Assembly (NCBI RefSeq): GCF_019457515.1
Contig: NZ_CP080421.1
Location: forward strand, 4,259,584 to 4,323,583
Length of the DNA: 64,000 nt
Origin: Shewanella mesophila
GTDB lineage: Bacteria; Pseudomonadota; Gammaproteobacteria; Enterobacterales; Shewanellaceae
Direction: 5' to 3'
Shown here: in pieces, positions 28,717 to 37,497 of the stretch
Layout of the letters: each line of letters begins with the position of its first letter
Position numbering within the stretch: the first letter of the stretch is position 1
Translations under genes and position numbers: made by a program
The notes under the pieces: generated by a model
Seen by the model: the letters and a program-made list of their open reading frames with translations, nothing else
Database searches by the model: none
Told to the model about the DNA's origin: nothing

Positions 28717-31389
28717 ATGAGCCAGAATCCCGTAACTCCTTGGATTAAAACAACCTGTGCATATTGTGGTGTGGGATGTGGAATAGAAGCCAAACCACAA
28801 CGAAATGGTTCGGTTTTGGTGCGCGGTGATGACAGCCATCCTGCCAATTTAGGGAAACTTTGTTCTAAAGGATTAGCATTAGGCGAAACCTTAGTAGAGG
28901 CTGGACGCTTAAGCTATCCGCTGGTGAATAAGCAGCGAGTCAGTTGGAATAGCGCCTTAACGACGGTGGCGCAACGCTTTAATGAAACCATTGAAAAACA
29001 TGGCTCTGATTCCGTCGCTTTCTATCTATCTGGCCAGCTATTAACAGAAGACTATTATGTGGCCAACAAGCTGATGAAGGGGTTTATTGGTAGTAGTAAT
29101 GTCGATACAAATTCTAGACTCTGCATGTCATCCAGTGTCGCAGGCCAGCAACGCGCATTTGGCAGTGATAGTGTTCCTGCTTGCTACCAAGATATCGAAG
29201 CAGCACAATTAATTGTGTTGGTCGGCTCAAACTTAGCCTGGTGTCACCCAATCTTGTTCCAGCGCATCAAAGCAGCAAGGGCACAAAACCCACAATGTAA
29301 ACTAGTTGTGATTGATCCAAGAGTAACAACCTCCTGCGGTGAGGCGGACCTGCATCTCGATTTAGATCCAGGCAAAGATGTATTGCTGTTTAACTGCCTA
29401 CTTAAGTACCTTGCTAATAACAATTTGGTAGACAAGGATTATATTGATACTCACACCGATGGCTTTGACGCTGCATTACAAAGTGCAGACTCAGAGAGTA
29501 AAGGCATACAAGAGTGCGCGGAGCGACTTGGCATCACCACAGCTAAACTTGAACAGTTTTATCGCTTATTTAGCCAAACTGAAAAAGTATTAACCCTCTA
29601 CTCCCAAGGCATCAATCAATCTTCCCAAGGCACAGATAAAGTCAACAGCATCATCAATTGTCATCTTGCCACCGGAAAAATAGGCAAACCCGGTAGCAAT
29701 CCCTTCTCAATTACGGGTCAACCGAATGCAATGGGTGGACGCGAAGTCGGTGGGCTGGCCCATACCTTAGTATCCCATTTAGGGTTTAACGAATCTTCCC
29801 GCCAACTTGTTGCTGAGTATTGGCAAACCAATAATTTAGCCAGCAAACCCGGACTAAAAGCGGTAGATATGTTTGATGCCATTGCCAGCGGCAAAATTAA
29901 AGCTATTTGGATCATGGCAACCAACCCAGCGGTCAGTTTACCCGATAGTAACAAGATAAAAGCGGCTCTTAACCAATGTCCTTTTGTAGTGGTATCCGAT
30001 TGTGTCAGCGAAACAGATACACAAGCCTTTGCTCATGTGCAACTTCCCGCCCAAGGCTGGTCAGAAAAATCAGGTACTGTGACCAATTCAGAGCGACGGA
30101 TCTCTCGTCAGCGTAGGATAACAGTATCTCCAGGAGAGGCCCGCGCCGACTGGTGGATCATCAGCGAAGTGGCCAAACGAATGGGATTTATTCATAGCTT
30201 TAACTACCGTCATGAAGCACAGATATTTCGAGAGTATGCCCAGTTAACCCGTAAAGCCCATGAGCAGACTAAACACTCGCTCAACCTAAGCGGTTTAGCC
30301 GAGCTATCGGATACTGAGTATCACGATATGGCACCTCAGCAATGGCCTGTTACCGCTAAACAAACCACGCCAACCCACCAGCACCTATTTGGCGACGGTA
30401 AGTTTGATACACCGAACCAGCGAGCCCAACTGATCCCGGTAACCTATCTGCCATCACCACAAACTTTAACGTCCCAATACCCGCTGCGCCTCAATAATGG
30501 TCGCAACCGCGATCAATGGCATACGATGACTCGCACCGGGTTATCACCACGTTTAAGCAGCCACCAAGCCGAGCCGGTTTTACAGATAAGTCCAGTCGAT
30601 GCCGCACACCATCAGCTGGTGGATAACGATATTGCCCAAATTAGCAGCCTTGCGGGAAGCGCCATAATGCGCGTGCTCGTCAGCAATAGCGTTAAACCAG
30701 GTGATCTGTTTGCCCCAATCCATTGGAGTGACAGCAATTCATACGGCGGCAAGATCAGCACTCTAGGCCAAGGGATCACCGACCCAATTTCAGGTCAGCC
30801 AGAGATGAAGAGTACTCCAGTAAATTTAAAACGCTATCAAGCCAATAGCCAAGCATTGGTCGTCAGTCGACAGGAGCAGCCTATGCAAGGGTTTAGCTAT
30901 TGGGTAAAACAGACGGTCCAAGATGGATTTTGCTACTTTATCGCCAGCGATGACTCAGCAGCAGACCTCAACCGCCTGCTGCAAAATCTCGCCCCAACGC
31001 AGAAAACCGTGCGTGTCAGCACTGAGCAAAGTGATCAGTGCAGCTATCGCTTTGCGGCAAGTAATGCCAACCGAATAGATTTTGCTTATACGATTAGTGT
31101 TAATTTAAATTTCAAGCAATACTCTTGGTTTACAGGGCTATTGAATGCAGACACTGACCAAGCGGCACTTTGGGTTAGCCTAATGTCAGCAAGTCCTCAA
31201 GGAGATTTATCTAAAGGTAGAATCATCTGCGCCTGCAAACAGGTTGGCGAAAACCAACTCAATTGCGCTATTCGCGAGCAGGGAGCGAAAGATATTGCTA
31301 GCTTAACAGCCCTAACACAGGCTGGAACGGGCTGCGGTAGTTGTATCGCTGAATTAACTGAGCAACTTAAAACTACGCTTATTAATTAA
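28717..31389 (+). CDS. nasA: Assimilatory nitrate reductase catalytic subunit (Mo-bis-MGD)
   Basis: An 890-residue cytosolic molybdoenzyme reducing nitrate to nitrite. The N-terminus binds a 4Fe-4S cluster (CAYCGVGC near 14, last cysteine in GKLCSKG near 48). The molybdopterin oxidoreductase core follows, with the NSRLCMSS stretch near 130 holding the cysteine that should ligate molybdenum, then the dinucleotide-binding domain (about 590-720). The C-terminus ends in a BFD-like [2Fe-2S] domain, CACKQV and GTGCGSC (about 835-885), which takes electrons. No separate NasC-type reductase gene is nearby. It is divergent from cobA-nirBD and makes the nitrite that NirBD reduces. Confidence 0.94.
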   Translation: MSQNPVTPWIKTTCAYCGVGCGIEAKPQRNGSVLVRGDDSHPANLGKLCSKGLALGETLVEAGRLSYPLVNKQRVSWNSALTTVAQRFNETIEKHGSDSVAFYLSGQLLTEDYYVANKLMKGFIGSSNVDTNSRLCMSSSVAGQQRAFGSDSVPACYQDIEAAQLIVLVGSNLAWCHPILFQRIKAARAQNPQCKLVVIDPRVTTSCGEADLHLDLDPGKDVLLFNCLLKYLANNNLVDKDYIDTHTDGFDAALQSADSESKGIQECAERLGITTAKLEQFYRLFSQTEKVLTLYSQGINQSSQGTDKVNSIINCHLATGKIGKPGSNPFSITGQPNAMGGREVGGLAHTLVSHLGFNESSRQLVAEYWQTNNLASKPGLKAVDMFDAIASGKIKAIWIMATNPAVSLPDSNKIKAALNQCPFVVVSDCVSETDTQAFAHVQLPAQGWSEKSGTVTNSERRISRQRRITVSPGEARADWWIISEVAKRMGFIHSFNYRHEAQIFREYAQLTRKAHEQTKHSLNLSGLAELSDTEYHDMAPQQWPVTAKQTTPTHQHLFGDGKFDTPNQRAQLIPVTYLPSPQTLTSQYPLRLNNGRNRDQWHTMTRTGLSPRLSSHQAEPVLQISPVDAAHHQLVDNDIAQISSLAGSAIMRVLVSNSVKPGDLFAPIHWSDSNSYGGKISTLGQGITDPISGQPEMKSTPVNLKRYQANSQALVVSRQEQPMQGFSYWVKQTVQDGFCYFIASDDSAADLNRLLQNLAPTQKTVRVSTEQSDQCSYRFAASNANRIDFAYTISVNLNFKQYSWFTGLLNADTDQAALWVSLMSASPQGDLSKGRIICACKQVGENQLNCAIREQGAKDIASLTALTQAGTGCGSCIAELTEQLKTTLIN

Positions 31390-31509
31390 CCTGAACTCAA
31401 CCTTATTTGACTGCAGGGAAGTCTATTTGGGCGCAATTAACAAGCCCTAATCTACTTATTTATCGACAAATACTTTGATAAATTTTGCCATATTACATTT
31501 CAAGTAGAT

Positions 31510-31541
31510 AAAATATCTGATATAAAAAATTTAGATATTTT
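31510..31541. repeat. AT-rich inverted repeat before the outer-membrane protein gene
   Basis: AAAATATCT and AGATATTTT, 9 bp each and 14 bases apart, lie 25 bases upstream of the ATG at 31566. This may be an operator or chance in AT-rich DNA. Confidence 0.3.
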
Positions 31542-31565
31542 GTTATCACATTTCAAAGGATTGTT

Positions 31566-32108
31566 ATGAAAGCTATTATTGCTGCAGCTTGCCTGCTCGT
31601 TACACCTCTTTCTTTCGCGTCGGATTACCATCACGCCCTGTCACTAGGGGCTGGCATTGGTGAAACAAGAGTCTCATCAACCAAAGCCATCGATGGTGAT
31701 GACTTTCAGTCCCATTATGATCTCGCCTACCGTTACCAATTCAGCCCAGAATGGGGGGTAGAAGTGGGTTACATGCGACAGGATGTATTTATCAGTAACC
31801 TCTTTAGCTTTTTTGGCAATCAACTTGATGATGTCGGCAGCTTCCGAGCGGCGGCCCTGTATACACTCCCCCTATCTCAGAGAAATCGCTTGGTATTTAA
31901 ATTCGGCGCAAACCAATATCGACTAGAGTTTACCGATACCGATGACAACGACCGTAAATACACAGATGATGGTACTGGCCTGCTGGCAGGACTAGGCTGG
32001 CGGATGGAGTTTGCGTCCGGCATGGATCTCGGCCTCACCTATCACTATCAGGCGATGGACCTGCTCGATACCCATACGCTAACGTTTGCCCTCGGCTACC
32101 GTTTCTAA
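31566..32108 (+). CDS. Small outer-membrane beta-barrel protein
   Basis: A 180-residue protein with a signal peptide (cleavage near SFAS-D, about 18) and alternating aromatic/polar beta strands ending in the aromatic signature FALGYRF, typical of OmpA/OmpW-like eight-strand barrels inserted by the BAM complex. AAAGGA sits before the ATG. No known porin motif identifies the cargo. It lies alone between nasA and glmS; the 290 bases after it (32109-32399) hold only the glmS terminator. Confidence 0.8.
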   Translation: MKAIIAAACLLVTPLSFASDYHHALSLGAGIGETRVSSTKAIDGDDFQSHYDLAYRYQFSPEWGVEVGYMRQDVFISNLFSFFGNQLDDVGSFRAAALYTLPLSQRNRLVFKFGANQYRLEFTDTDDNDRKYTDDGTGLLAGLGWRMEFASGMDLGLTYHYQAMDLLDTHTLTFALGYRF

Positions 32109-32295
32109 CGTCGTGAATAGATGTTAAAAGAAAACATACACACAGTAAGCACAGGATGAAAAACATCCGAATAAACTCGCAGCTTCACCCAGATGAGGTA
32201 TTAGTGAATGGTATCTATGTACAATCACAATAATGAACTCTGTAATAAGTGAAGCCACACTAGAGCCAGGGGATCCCCACTCAAGTCAAGTATAT

Positions 32296-32326
32296 AAAAA
32301 AGACCAGTAGCTATTGCTACTGGTCT
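32296..32326 (-). terminator. Terminator of glmS
   Basis: A perfect 10-bp stem (AGACCAGTAG / CTACTGGTCT) with a 6-base loop, followed by six T on the minus strand, lies about 75 bases after the glmS stop. The classical Tn7 target point falls between the stop and this hairpin; no insertion is seen. Confidence 0.9.
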
Positions 32327-32399
32327 AATCAAAACCGTCAAATTATTTCAAGACGCAATATATAACAGCCTTACATTGGCTATTTACAGAGATATCTTT

Positions 32400-34229
32400 T
32401 TACTCAACAGTCACCGATTTGGCTAGGTTACGCGGCTGATCCACATCGGTGCCTTTAATTAATGCCACATGATATGACAGCAGCTGCAAAGGAATAGTGT
32501 AGATAAGTGGCGCCATAAAGTCATCGCAATGAGGAACCGGGATCACCTTCATAGTTTCATCTGACTCAAACTCGGCATCTTTGTCGGCAAACACATACAT
32601 TAGACCGCCGCGAGCACGCACTTCTTCAACGTTTGATTTAAGTTTTTCCAATAACTCATTGTTTGGCGCCACAACGATCACAGGCATGTCAGCATCGATA
32701 AGAGCTAATGGACCATGCTTTAATTCGCCCGATGCATAAGCTTCGGCATGAATATAAGAGATCTCTTTAAGCTTAAGCGCACCTTCCATCGCAATAGGGT
32801 ACTGATCGCCACGACCTAAAAAGAGTGCGTGATGCTTGTCAGCAAAATCTTCTGCCAGTTCAGCAATTGCATCATCTAAGCCGAGTGCCTGCTCAACTTT
32901 AGCAGGCATAGATTGTAGGCTTTGAGTGATCTTAGCCTGCATTTCGTCTGACATGCCGTTATGGCGCCCTACTACTGCGGTTAGCATGAGAAGCCCAGCG
33001 AGTTGCACCGTAAAGGCTTTAGTTGATGCAACACCAATTTCGGCGCCCGCTTTCATCATGTAAGCCATATCTGACTCGCGCACCAAAGAAGAACCCGGTG
33101 CATTACAGATAGTCATAGTGGCTTTGTAACCCATATCTTTAGCAAGACGCAGCGCCGCTAATGTATCGGCTGTTTCACCCGACTGTGAGATAGTCACTAG
33201 CAAGCTGTTAGGGAACAGGTGTGATTTGCGGTAACGGAACTCGGAGGCAATTTCAACGTTACATGACACACCCGCCCAATCTTCAAGCCAGTAACGTGCT
33301 GCCATACCCGCATGGTAACTGGTACCACAGGCGATGATCTGTACGTGTTTAATATCTTTTAAAAACTCAGCGGCATTTTCGCCAAATGCAGAATCTAAAA
33401 CATGGCCACTCGCAATACGCCCCTCTAAGGTATGAGCAATCGCGCGTGGCTGCTCATAAATTTCTTTGAGCATGTAATGGCGATATTCACCTTTATCACC
33501 CGCATCATGTGTCACTTCAGACTCTTTGATTTCACGCTCAACGGCATTGCCATCGACATCAAAAATACTCACGGTGCGACGAGTCACTTCTGCAACATCA
33601 CCCTCTTCTAAGAAAGCAAAAGAGCGCGTGACTGGTAGCAGTGCTAACTGATCAGAAGCAACAAAGTTCTCACCTAAGCCGAAACCAATAACCAGTGGGC
33701 TACCTGAGCGCGCGACTATCATCCGCTCGCTATCGCGACGGTCAATCACAACAGTACCGTAGGCACCGTCGAGCTGCTTTACCGTAGCTTGGACTGCGGC
33801 AAGTAAGGTGTCATGTGACTTAAGCTCATGATGCACTAAGTGGCAAATCACTTCGGTGTCGGTATCAGAGGCAAACACATAGCCTAAGCCTTTAAGCATT
33901 TCACGTAGCTTATTGTGATTTTCGATAATACCGTTATGTACCACGGCAATATCACCAGATGACTGATGAGGATGGGCATTGCGCTCACTTGGCTCACCGT
34001 GAGTAGCCCAACGCGTATGGGCAATACCTGTGCCGCCAACCAGTGGTGTTAGTTCTAGCGCACTCGATAGCTCTTGCACCTTACCCACCCGACGAGTACT
34101 GCTAAGCTCACCATTATAGATAACGGCAACGCCCGCCGAGTCGTAACCGCGGTACTCAAGGCGACGTAAGCCTTCAACCAAAATTTCCGCAACATCCCTT
34201 TGCGCTACTGCGCCAACAATTCCGCACAT
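32400..34229 (-). CDS. glmS: Glutamine-fructose-6-phosphate aminotransferase (isomerizing)
   Basis: A 609-residue enzyme, the E. coli length, making glucosamine 6-phosphate from fructose 6-phosphate and glutamine, the entry step to peptidoglycan and LPS amino sugars. After Met the catalytic Cys opens the glutaminase domain (CGIVGAVAQR). Two SIS sugar-isomerase domains follow (about 285-430 and 455-600) with TISQSGETADTL and ASGELKHGPLALID. The C-terminus DQPRNLAKSVTVE is the conserved end whose DNA is the attTn7 recognition site. It lies 32 bases downstream of a DeoR-type regulator and is probably co-transcribed with it. Confidence 0.98.
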   Translation of the reverse strand: MCGIVGAVAQRDVAEILVEGLRRLEYRGYDSAGVAVIYNGELSSTRRVGKVQELSSALELTPLVGGTGIAHTRWATHGEPSERNAHPHQSSGDIAVVHNGIIENHNKLREMLKGLGYVFASDTDTEVICHLVHHELKSHDTLLAAVQATVKQLDGAYGTVVIDRRDSERMIVARSGSPLVIGFGLGENFVASDQLALLPVTRSFAFLEEGDVAEVTRRTVSIFDVDGNAVEREIKESEVTHDAGDKGEYRHYMLKEIYEQPRAIAHTLEGRIASGHVLDSAFGENAAEFLKDIKHVQIIACGTSYHAGMAARYWLEDWAGVSCNVEIASEFRYRKSHLFPNSLLVTISQSGETADTLAALRLAKDMGYKATMTICNAPGSSLVRESDMAYMMKAGAEIGVASTKAFTVQLAGLLMLTAVVGRHNGMSDEMQAKITQSLQSMPAKVEQALGLDDAIAELAEDFADKHHALFLGRGDQYPIAMEGALKLKEISYIHAEAYASGELKHGPLALIDADMPVIVVAPNNELLEKLKSNVEEVRARGGLMYVFADKDAEFESDETMKVIPVPHCDDFMAPLIYTIPLQLLSYHVALIKGTDVDQPRNLAKSVTVE

Positions 34230-34261
34230 AATCTATTCCTACACTTAATAAATATTAAAAA

Positions 34262-35038
34262 CTAAAGTTCGTTTGAATAGGGCGCTAATATCACCTCAAC
34301 ACCCTGCTCTGTAATTTTGTTAACGATTGCTTGCTCTATTCTGTCGTCAGTCACCAACACACTAATCTGCTGCCAAGCGAGCTCTAAATTGGGAATACGT
34401 TTACCAATTTTATCTGAATCCACCATCACGATAACTTCGCGAGACACTTCAGCCATCACCTTGCTCAGGCCTGTCAGTTCGTTAAATGTGGTGGTACCAC
34501 GGGCTAAATCGATACCATCGGCGCCAATAAATAGCTGGTCGAAGTTATAGGAGCGCAATACCTGCTCCGCCACTTGGCCTTGAAATGATTCCGAATGCGG
34601 GTCCCAAGTGCCGCCAGTCATCAAGAGTGTTGGTTCATTTTCCAGCTCATGTATTGAGTTAGCCAGTTGCAGCGCGTTGGTCATCACCACCAAACCACGC
34701 TTATCATTTAGCTGCTGCACTATGCCAGAGGTCGTGCTGCCACTATCGATAATGATACGGTTATGATCTTTTATTAGCTTGGCGGCAGCCAGAGCGATGG
34801 ACAACTTATTGGGTGTAATTTTGGCACTGAACTGTTGGGTCACTTCATCAGGAATGGCTACGGCACCACCATAACGGCGTAGTAATAAACCGGTTTTTTC
34901 TAACTCAGCAAGATCTTTTCGAATAGTGACTTCAGAGGTTTCAAAACGATTAGACAACTCATCGACACTCACTTCACCTTGCTGGTTTAAGATAGCAATA
35001 ATGCTATGTCGGCGCTGTTGTGTATTTCGTTTGTTCAT
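34262..35038 (-). CDS. DeoR-family transcriptional regulator upstream of glmS
   Basis: A 258-residue regulator with an N-terminal helix-turn-helix (about 5-58, EVSVDELSNRFETSEVTIRKDL) and a DeoR C-terminal sugar-phosphate sensor domain with IIDSGSTTSGI and FIGADGIDL. The ATG at 35038 is chosen over a GTG four codons earlier because the domain then starts as in relatives; the ribosome binding site is weak for both. Being directly upstream of glmS suggests that it senses an amino-sugar phosphate and controls glmS, which is inferred. Candidate operators flank its promoter. Confidence 0.85.
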   Translation of the reverse strand: MNKRNTQQRRHSIIAILNQQGEVSVDELSNRFETSEVTIRKDLAELEKTGLLLRRYGGAVAIPDEVTQQFSAKITPNKLSIALAAAKLIKDHNRIIIDSGSTTSGIVQQLNDKRGLVVMTNALQLANSIHELENEPTLLMTGGTWDPHSESFQGQVAEQVLRSYNFDQLFIGADGIDLARGTTTFNELTGLSKVMAEVSREVIVMVDSDKIGKRIPNLELAWQQISVLVTDDRIEQAIVNKITEQGVEVILAPYSNEL

Positions 35039-35054
35039 AAAACTTTTCACATAA

Positions 35055-35091
35055 CTTTCGTTTCGAAAGGTGCATTATAGTGAAACGAAAC
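35055..35091 (-). promoter_or_regulatory. Promoter and likely autoregulatory operator of the DeoR-type gene
   Basis: A minus-strand TATAAT (-10, 35074-35079) is flanked by a palindrome CTTTCG-TTT-CGAAAG (35055-35069) on the gene side and GTTTCGTTTCAC (35080-35091) on the upstream side. Repeated TTTCG/CGAAA half-sites around a promoter suit a DeoR-type regulator. Confidence 0.5.
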
Positions 35092-35130
35092 TTTTTTACC
35101 AGCATCGAAACTCATTTTGGCTAAATTTCC

Positions 35131-35161
35131 CAAAAAAAGCCCCTATCGAAAGATAGAGGCT
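35131..35161 (-). terminator. Terminator of the TonB receptor gene
   Basis: A 10-bp stem with one mismatch and a GAAA tetraloop, followed by seven T on the minus strand, about 30 bases after the receptor stop codon. Confidence 0.85.
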
Positions 35162-35189
35162 CATGAGTATGCTTTGGCTTACAACATGT

Positions 35190-37325
35190 TTAAAACTTAG
35201 CTTCTAACGCTAAACCAAAGTGTCGCCCTTCTCCTACTGTCACATCGGTATTGGTGCCACCCGCTAAGTAGTCAGTGTCGAATAGATTTTTAACGTTCAA
35301 ACGCACGCTAACATCGCTGCCCATCACATCCATGGAATAAGCAGCACCCATGTCGAAACGAACATAGCTATCTTTGCTAATGGTATTTTGAGTATTTGCA
35401 AAACGCTCACCGACATACACGGCGCCAAAGTTAAATGCTAATGCTTCAGTGATTTCATAACGGGTCCAGATATTAGCAGACCACTCAGGCGCATCTACTG
35501 GCGTCTTACCATCTAATGCGTCACCCGTATTATAAACGGCATCTAAATACATCATAGAACCTGTCACAAACCAGCTATCGCTGACTTGGCCCTGCGCGCC
35601 CATTTCGAACCCTTTGTGGCGTTGCTCACCACTTTGGTTAGTAATAGTTTTATCACCATCGTCATTAGGCACCTCAAGATTTTGCCTGACGGTGACATTA
35701 GAAACGGTAATATCAAAAACAGCACCCGTTAACAGCAAGCTACCATCAAATAGCTCCCACTTGGTACCGATCTCATACTGCTCACCATATTCGGGATCCA
35801 GGTTCATCTGATCGTTCACATCTTCAGGATCATTCACCATCCCCTGCGGCGTGAAGCTTTTTGAATAGTTAACGTAAATGCTACCGTTAACGGCTGGCGA
35901 ATAGATCACGCCAAACTTTGGTGATACGGCATAGCTGTTATTACCCGCGCCCTCTTTTTTCTGCTCGTCATAACGTACACCCGCTAACAACTGCCACTGA
36001 TCATTTAAGGTCATTAAATCTTGAATATAGAAGCCGTAGTGTTTGTATTCGGATTCATATTTACCATCAGGATCATTATGGTAATCAAGATCGGGTTTTG
36101 GCAACGGTTGACCAGGCATGACTGGTTGTCCTCTTTTGCCAGAATCTTTTAGTTGGCCATAGTAGTAATCCAGCATATTGGCACCGATTAACAATTTGTG
36201 GTCGAAACTCCCCGTACTAAAATCACCGGTAAAATCGATAAAGCCTGTCTTATGCTGCCAGTCATCATAGCGGTCGAATGGGCTGATGGTATAACCGTCT
36301 TTGAATGGATCTTCAGAACCTTTAGCTAAACTTGGCGACGAATCTAAACGCTGACGATTAAACTGCTGATCGTTGTAACCCGCTTTCACTTTCCAATCAT
36401 CACTGATGTGATAAGTTAGCTCGGCTCCCAAGTTTGATACTGTATTATCGGTAAAGGCCCATGGCATATCCCAAATAATATCTTCGCCACCGATCAACTC
36501 ACCATCGCTATTAAGCCAACCACCGCGGTCAATCCCCGTCTTGTCTTGAGTGTGATCGTATTTAAGTGACAGTAATAGATCATCGGTAATATCAAACTCT
36601 AGATTCAAGTAACCTAACCAACGATCTCGCTCTTGACTAGAACCATCTTGATATTCCCTAAAGTATTGAGTGTCTTGCTTAACCAACACACTGCGATAAC
36701 GAATCGTTTTATCTTCATTTAAACAGCCGCCCACATCGACTTGGTAACGGGTAGATCCATGCTCATCGGTATCAAAACCAACATCGAAAAATGTGTCATA
36801 GGTAGGCTTCTTGGTCACCATGTTAATCAATCCGCCAGGGCCAGATTGGCCATACAACATACTTGATGGACCTTTAAGCACTTCAACTTGTTGCAACGTC
36901 TCAATCGGCTGTACGTAGTGAGACCACTGTTGCTGACCATTGATTAAAAAACCAGAGCCTGAAGATAACTCAAATCCACGAATATTGAATACCTGACGAT
37001 TCCACTTTTCGCTGCCGCTAGTAACACTCGAATCATTAACTAGCACTTCTGACAAATTAGTCGCTAGTTGCTCGTCAGTAACAAAGTTAGGGATCACTGA
37101 AACTGATTGTGGAGTGTCCATTAAATTGATATCGCCGCGCATCGCTCCCGACGCAGCACCGACTTTATAATCGTTAAAGGTTCGTCCAGTAACCGTAATA
37201 CGTTCAATATTGGCATCTACAATAGAATTTGCAGCTTCATCAGCAACAGCTATGGTACTAGCAATAGCCGCCAGAACGGCTAAACCGATAGTTGAATAAG
37301 CAAATGGAGAACCTTTGACAGACAT
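35190..37325 (-). CDS. TonB-dependent siderophore receptor
   Basis: A 711-residue outer-membrane iron transporter. The ATG at 37325 is preferred because GAGG lies nearby and a signal peptide then begins at residue 1 and ends near AVADEA (about 30). The plug domain (about 55-170) includes the MDTPQSVSVIP and LKGPSSMLYGQSGPGGLINMVTKKP blocks of siderophore receptors; the remainder is a 22-strand barrel ending in the aromatic FGLALEAKF. It is closest in style to ferrichrome/hydroxamate or catecholate receptors; the ligand cannot be told. A Fur box and an RBS-covering hairpin lie upstream. No siderophore synthesis genes are adjacent. Confidence 0.93.
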   Translation of the reverse strand: MSVKGSPFAYSTIGLAVLAAIASTIAVADEAANSIVDANIERITVTGRTFNDYKVGAASGAMRGDINLMDTPQSVSVIPNFVTDEQLATNLSEVLVNDSSVTSGSEKWNRQVFNIRGFELSSGSGFLINGQQQWSHYVQPIETLQQVEVLKGPSSMLYGQSGPGGLINMVTKKPTYDTFFDVGFDTDEHGSTRYQVDVGGCLNEDKTIRYRSVLVKQDTQYFREYQDGSSQERDRWLGYLNLEFDITDDLLLSLKYDHTQDKTGIDRGGWLNSDGELIGGEDIIWDMPWAFTDNTVSNLGAELTYHISDDWKVKAGYNDQQFNRQRLDSSPSLAKGSEDPFKDGYTISPFDRYDDWQHKTGFIDFTGDFSTGSFDHKLLIGANMLDYYYGQLKDSGKRGQPVMPGQPLPKPDLDYHNDPDGKYESEYKHYGFYIQDLMTLNDQWQLLAGVRYDEQKKEGAGNNSYAVSPKFGVIYSPAVNGSIYVNYSKSFTPQGMVNDPEDVNDQMNLDPEYGEQYEIGTKWELFDGSLLLTGAVFDITVSNVTVRQNLEVPNDDGDKTITNQSGEQRHKGFEMGAQGQVSDSWFVTGSMMYLDAVYNTGDALDGKTPVDAPEWSANIWTRYEITEALAFNFGAVYVGERFANTQNTISKDSYVRFDMGAAYSMDVMGSDVSVRLNVKNLFDTDYLAGGTNTDVTVGEGRHFGLALEAKF

Positions 37326-37331
37326 GAAAAC

Positions 37332-37366
37332 CTCGCAACAAAACAGGAATAAACTAAAGTTGCGAG
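37332..37366 (-). promoter_or_regulatory. Hairpin covering the ribosome binding site of the TonB receptor gene
   Basis: In the leader RNA, CTCGCAAC and GTTGCGAG (8 bp, perfect) are separated by 19 bases. The second arm contains the GAG of the Shine-Dalgarno sequence GCGAGG, six to eight bases before the ATG. Pairing would hide the site, so opening it may switch translation on. Confidence 0.45.
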
Positions 37367-37373
37367 AAATATA

Positions 37374-37392
37374 AATGAGAATCGTTTCCATT
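37374..37392 (-). promoter_or_regulatory. Fur box of the TonB receptor gene
   Basis: The 19-bp sequence AATGAGAATCGTTTCCATT is an imperfect palindrome resembling the Fur operator, about 50 bases before the start codon of an iron-siderophore receptor, a classical Fur target. Confidence 0.65.
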
Positions 37393-37454
37393 CAAACCTA
37401 TTTACGGCTATTTACATTGTAAATGTGATCATCATTAACAAAGTGTAATAGCAA

Positions 37455-37480
37455 CAAAAAAGCGACCCTAAGGTCGCTTT
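37455..37480 (-). terminator. Terminator of glmU
   Basis: A 9-bp stem (AAAGCGACC / GGTCGCTTT) with a 4-base loop followed by a T run on the minus strand, about 20 bases after the glmU stop. Confidence 0.85.
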
Positions 37481-37497
37481 ATTTCATCGATTGAAAC

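Noticed and set aside
32327..32399. Tn7-type insertion at the glmS attachment site
   Set aside because: The glmS end and its terminator are intact and no transposon end or tns gene is seen.
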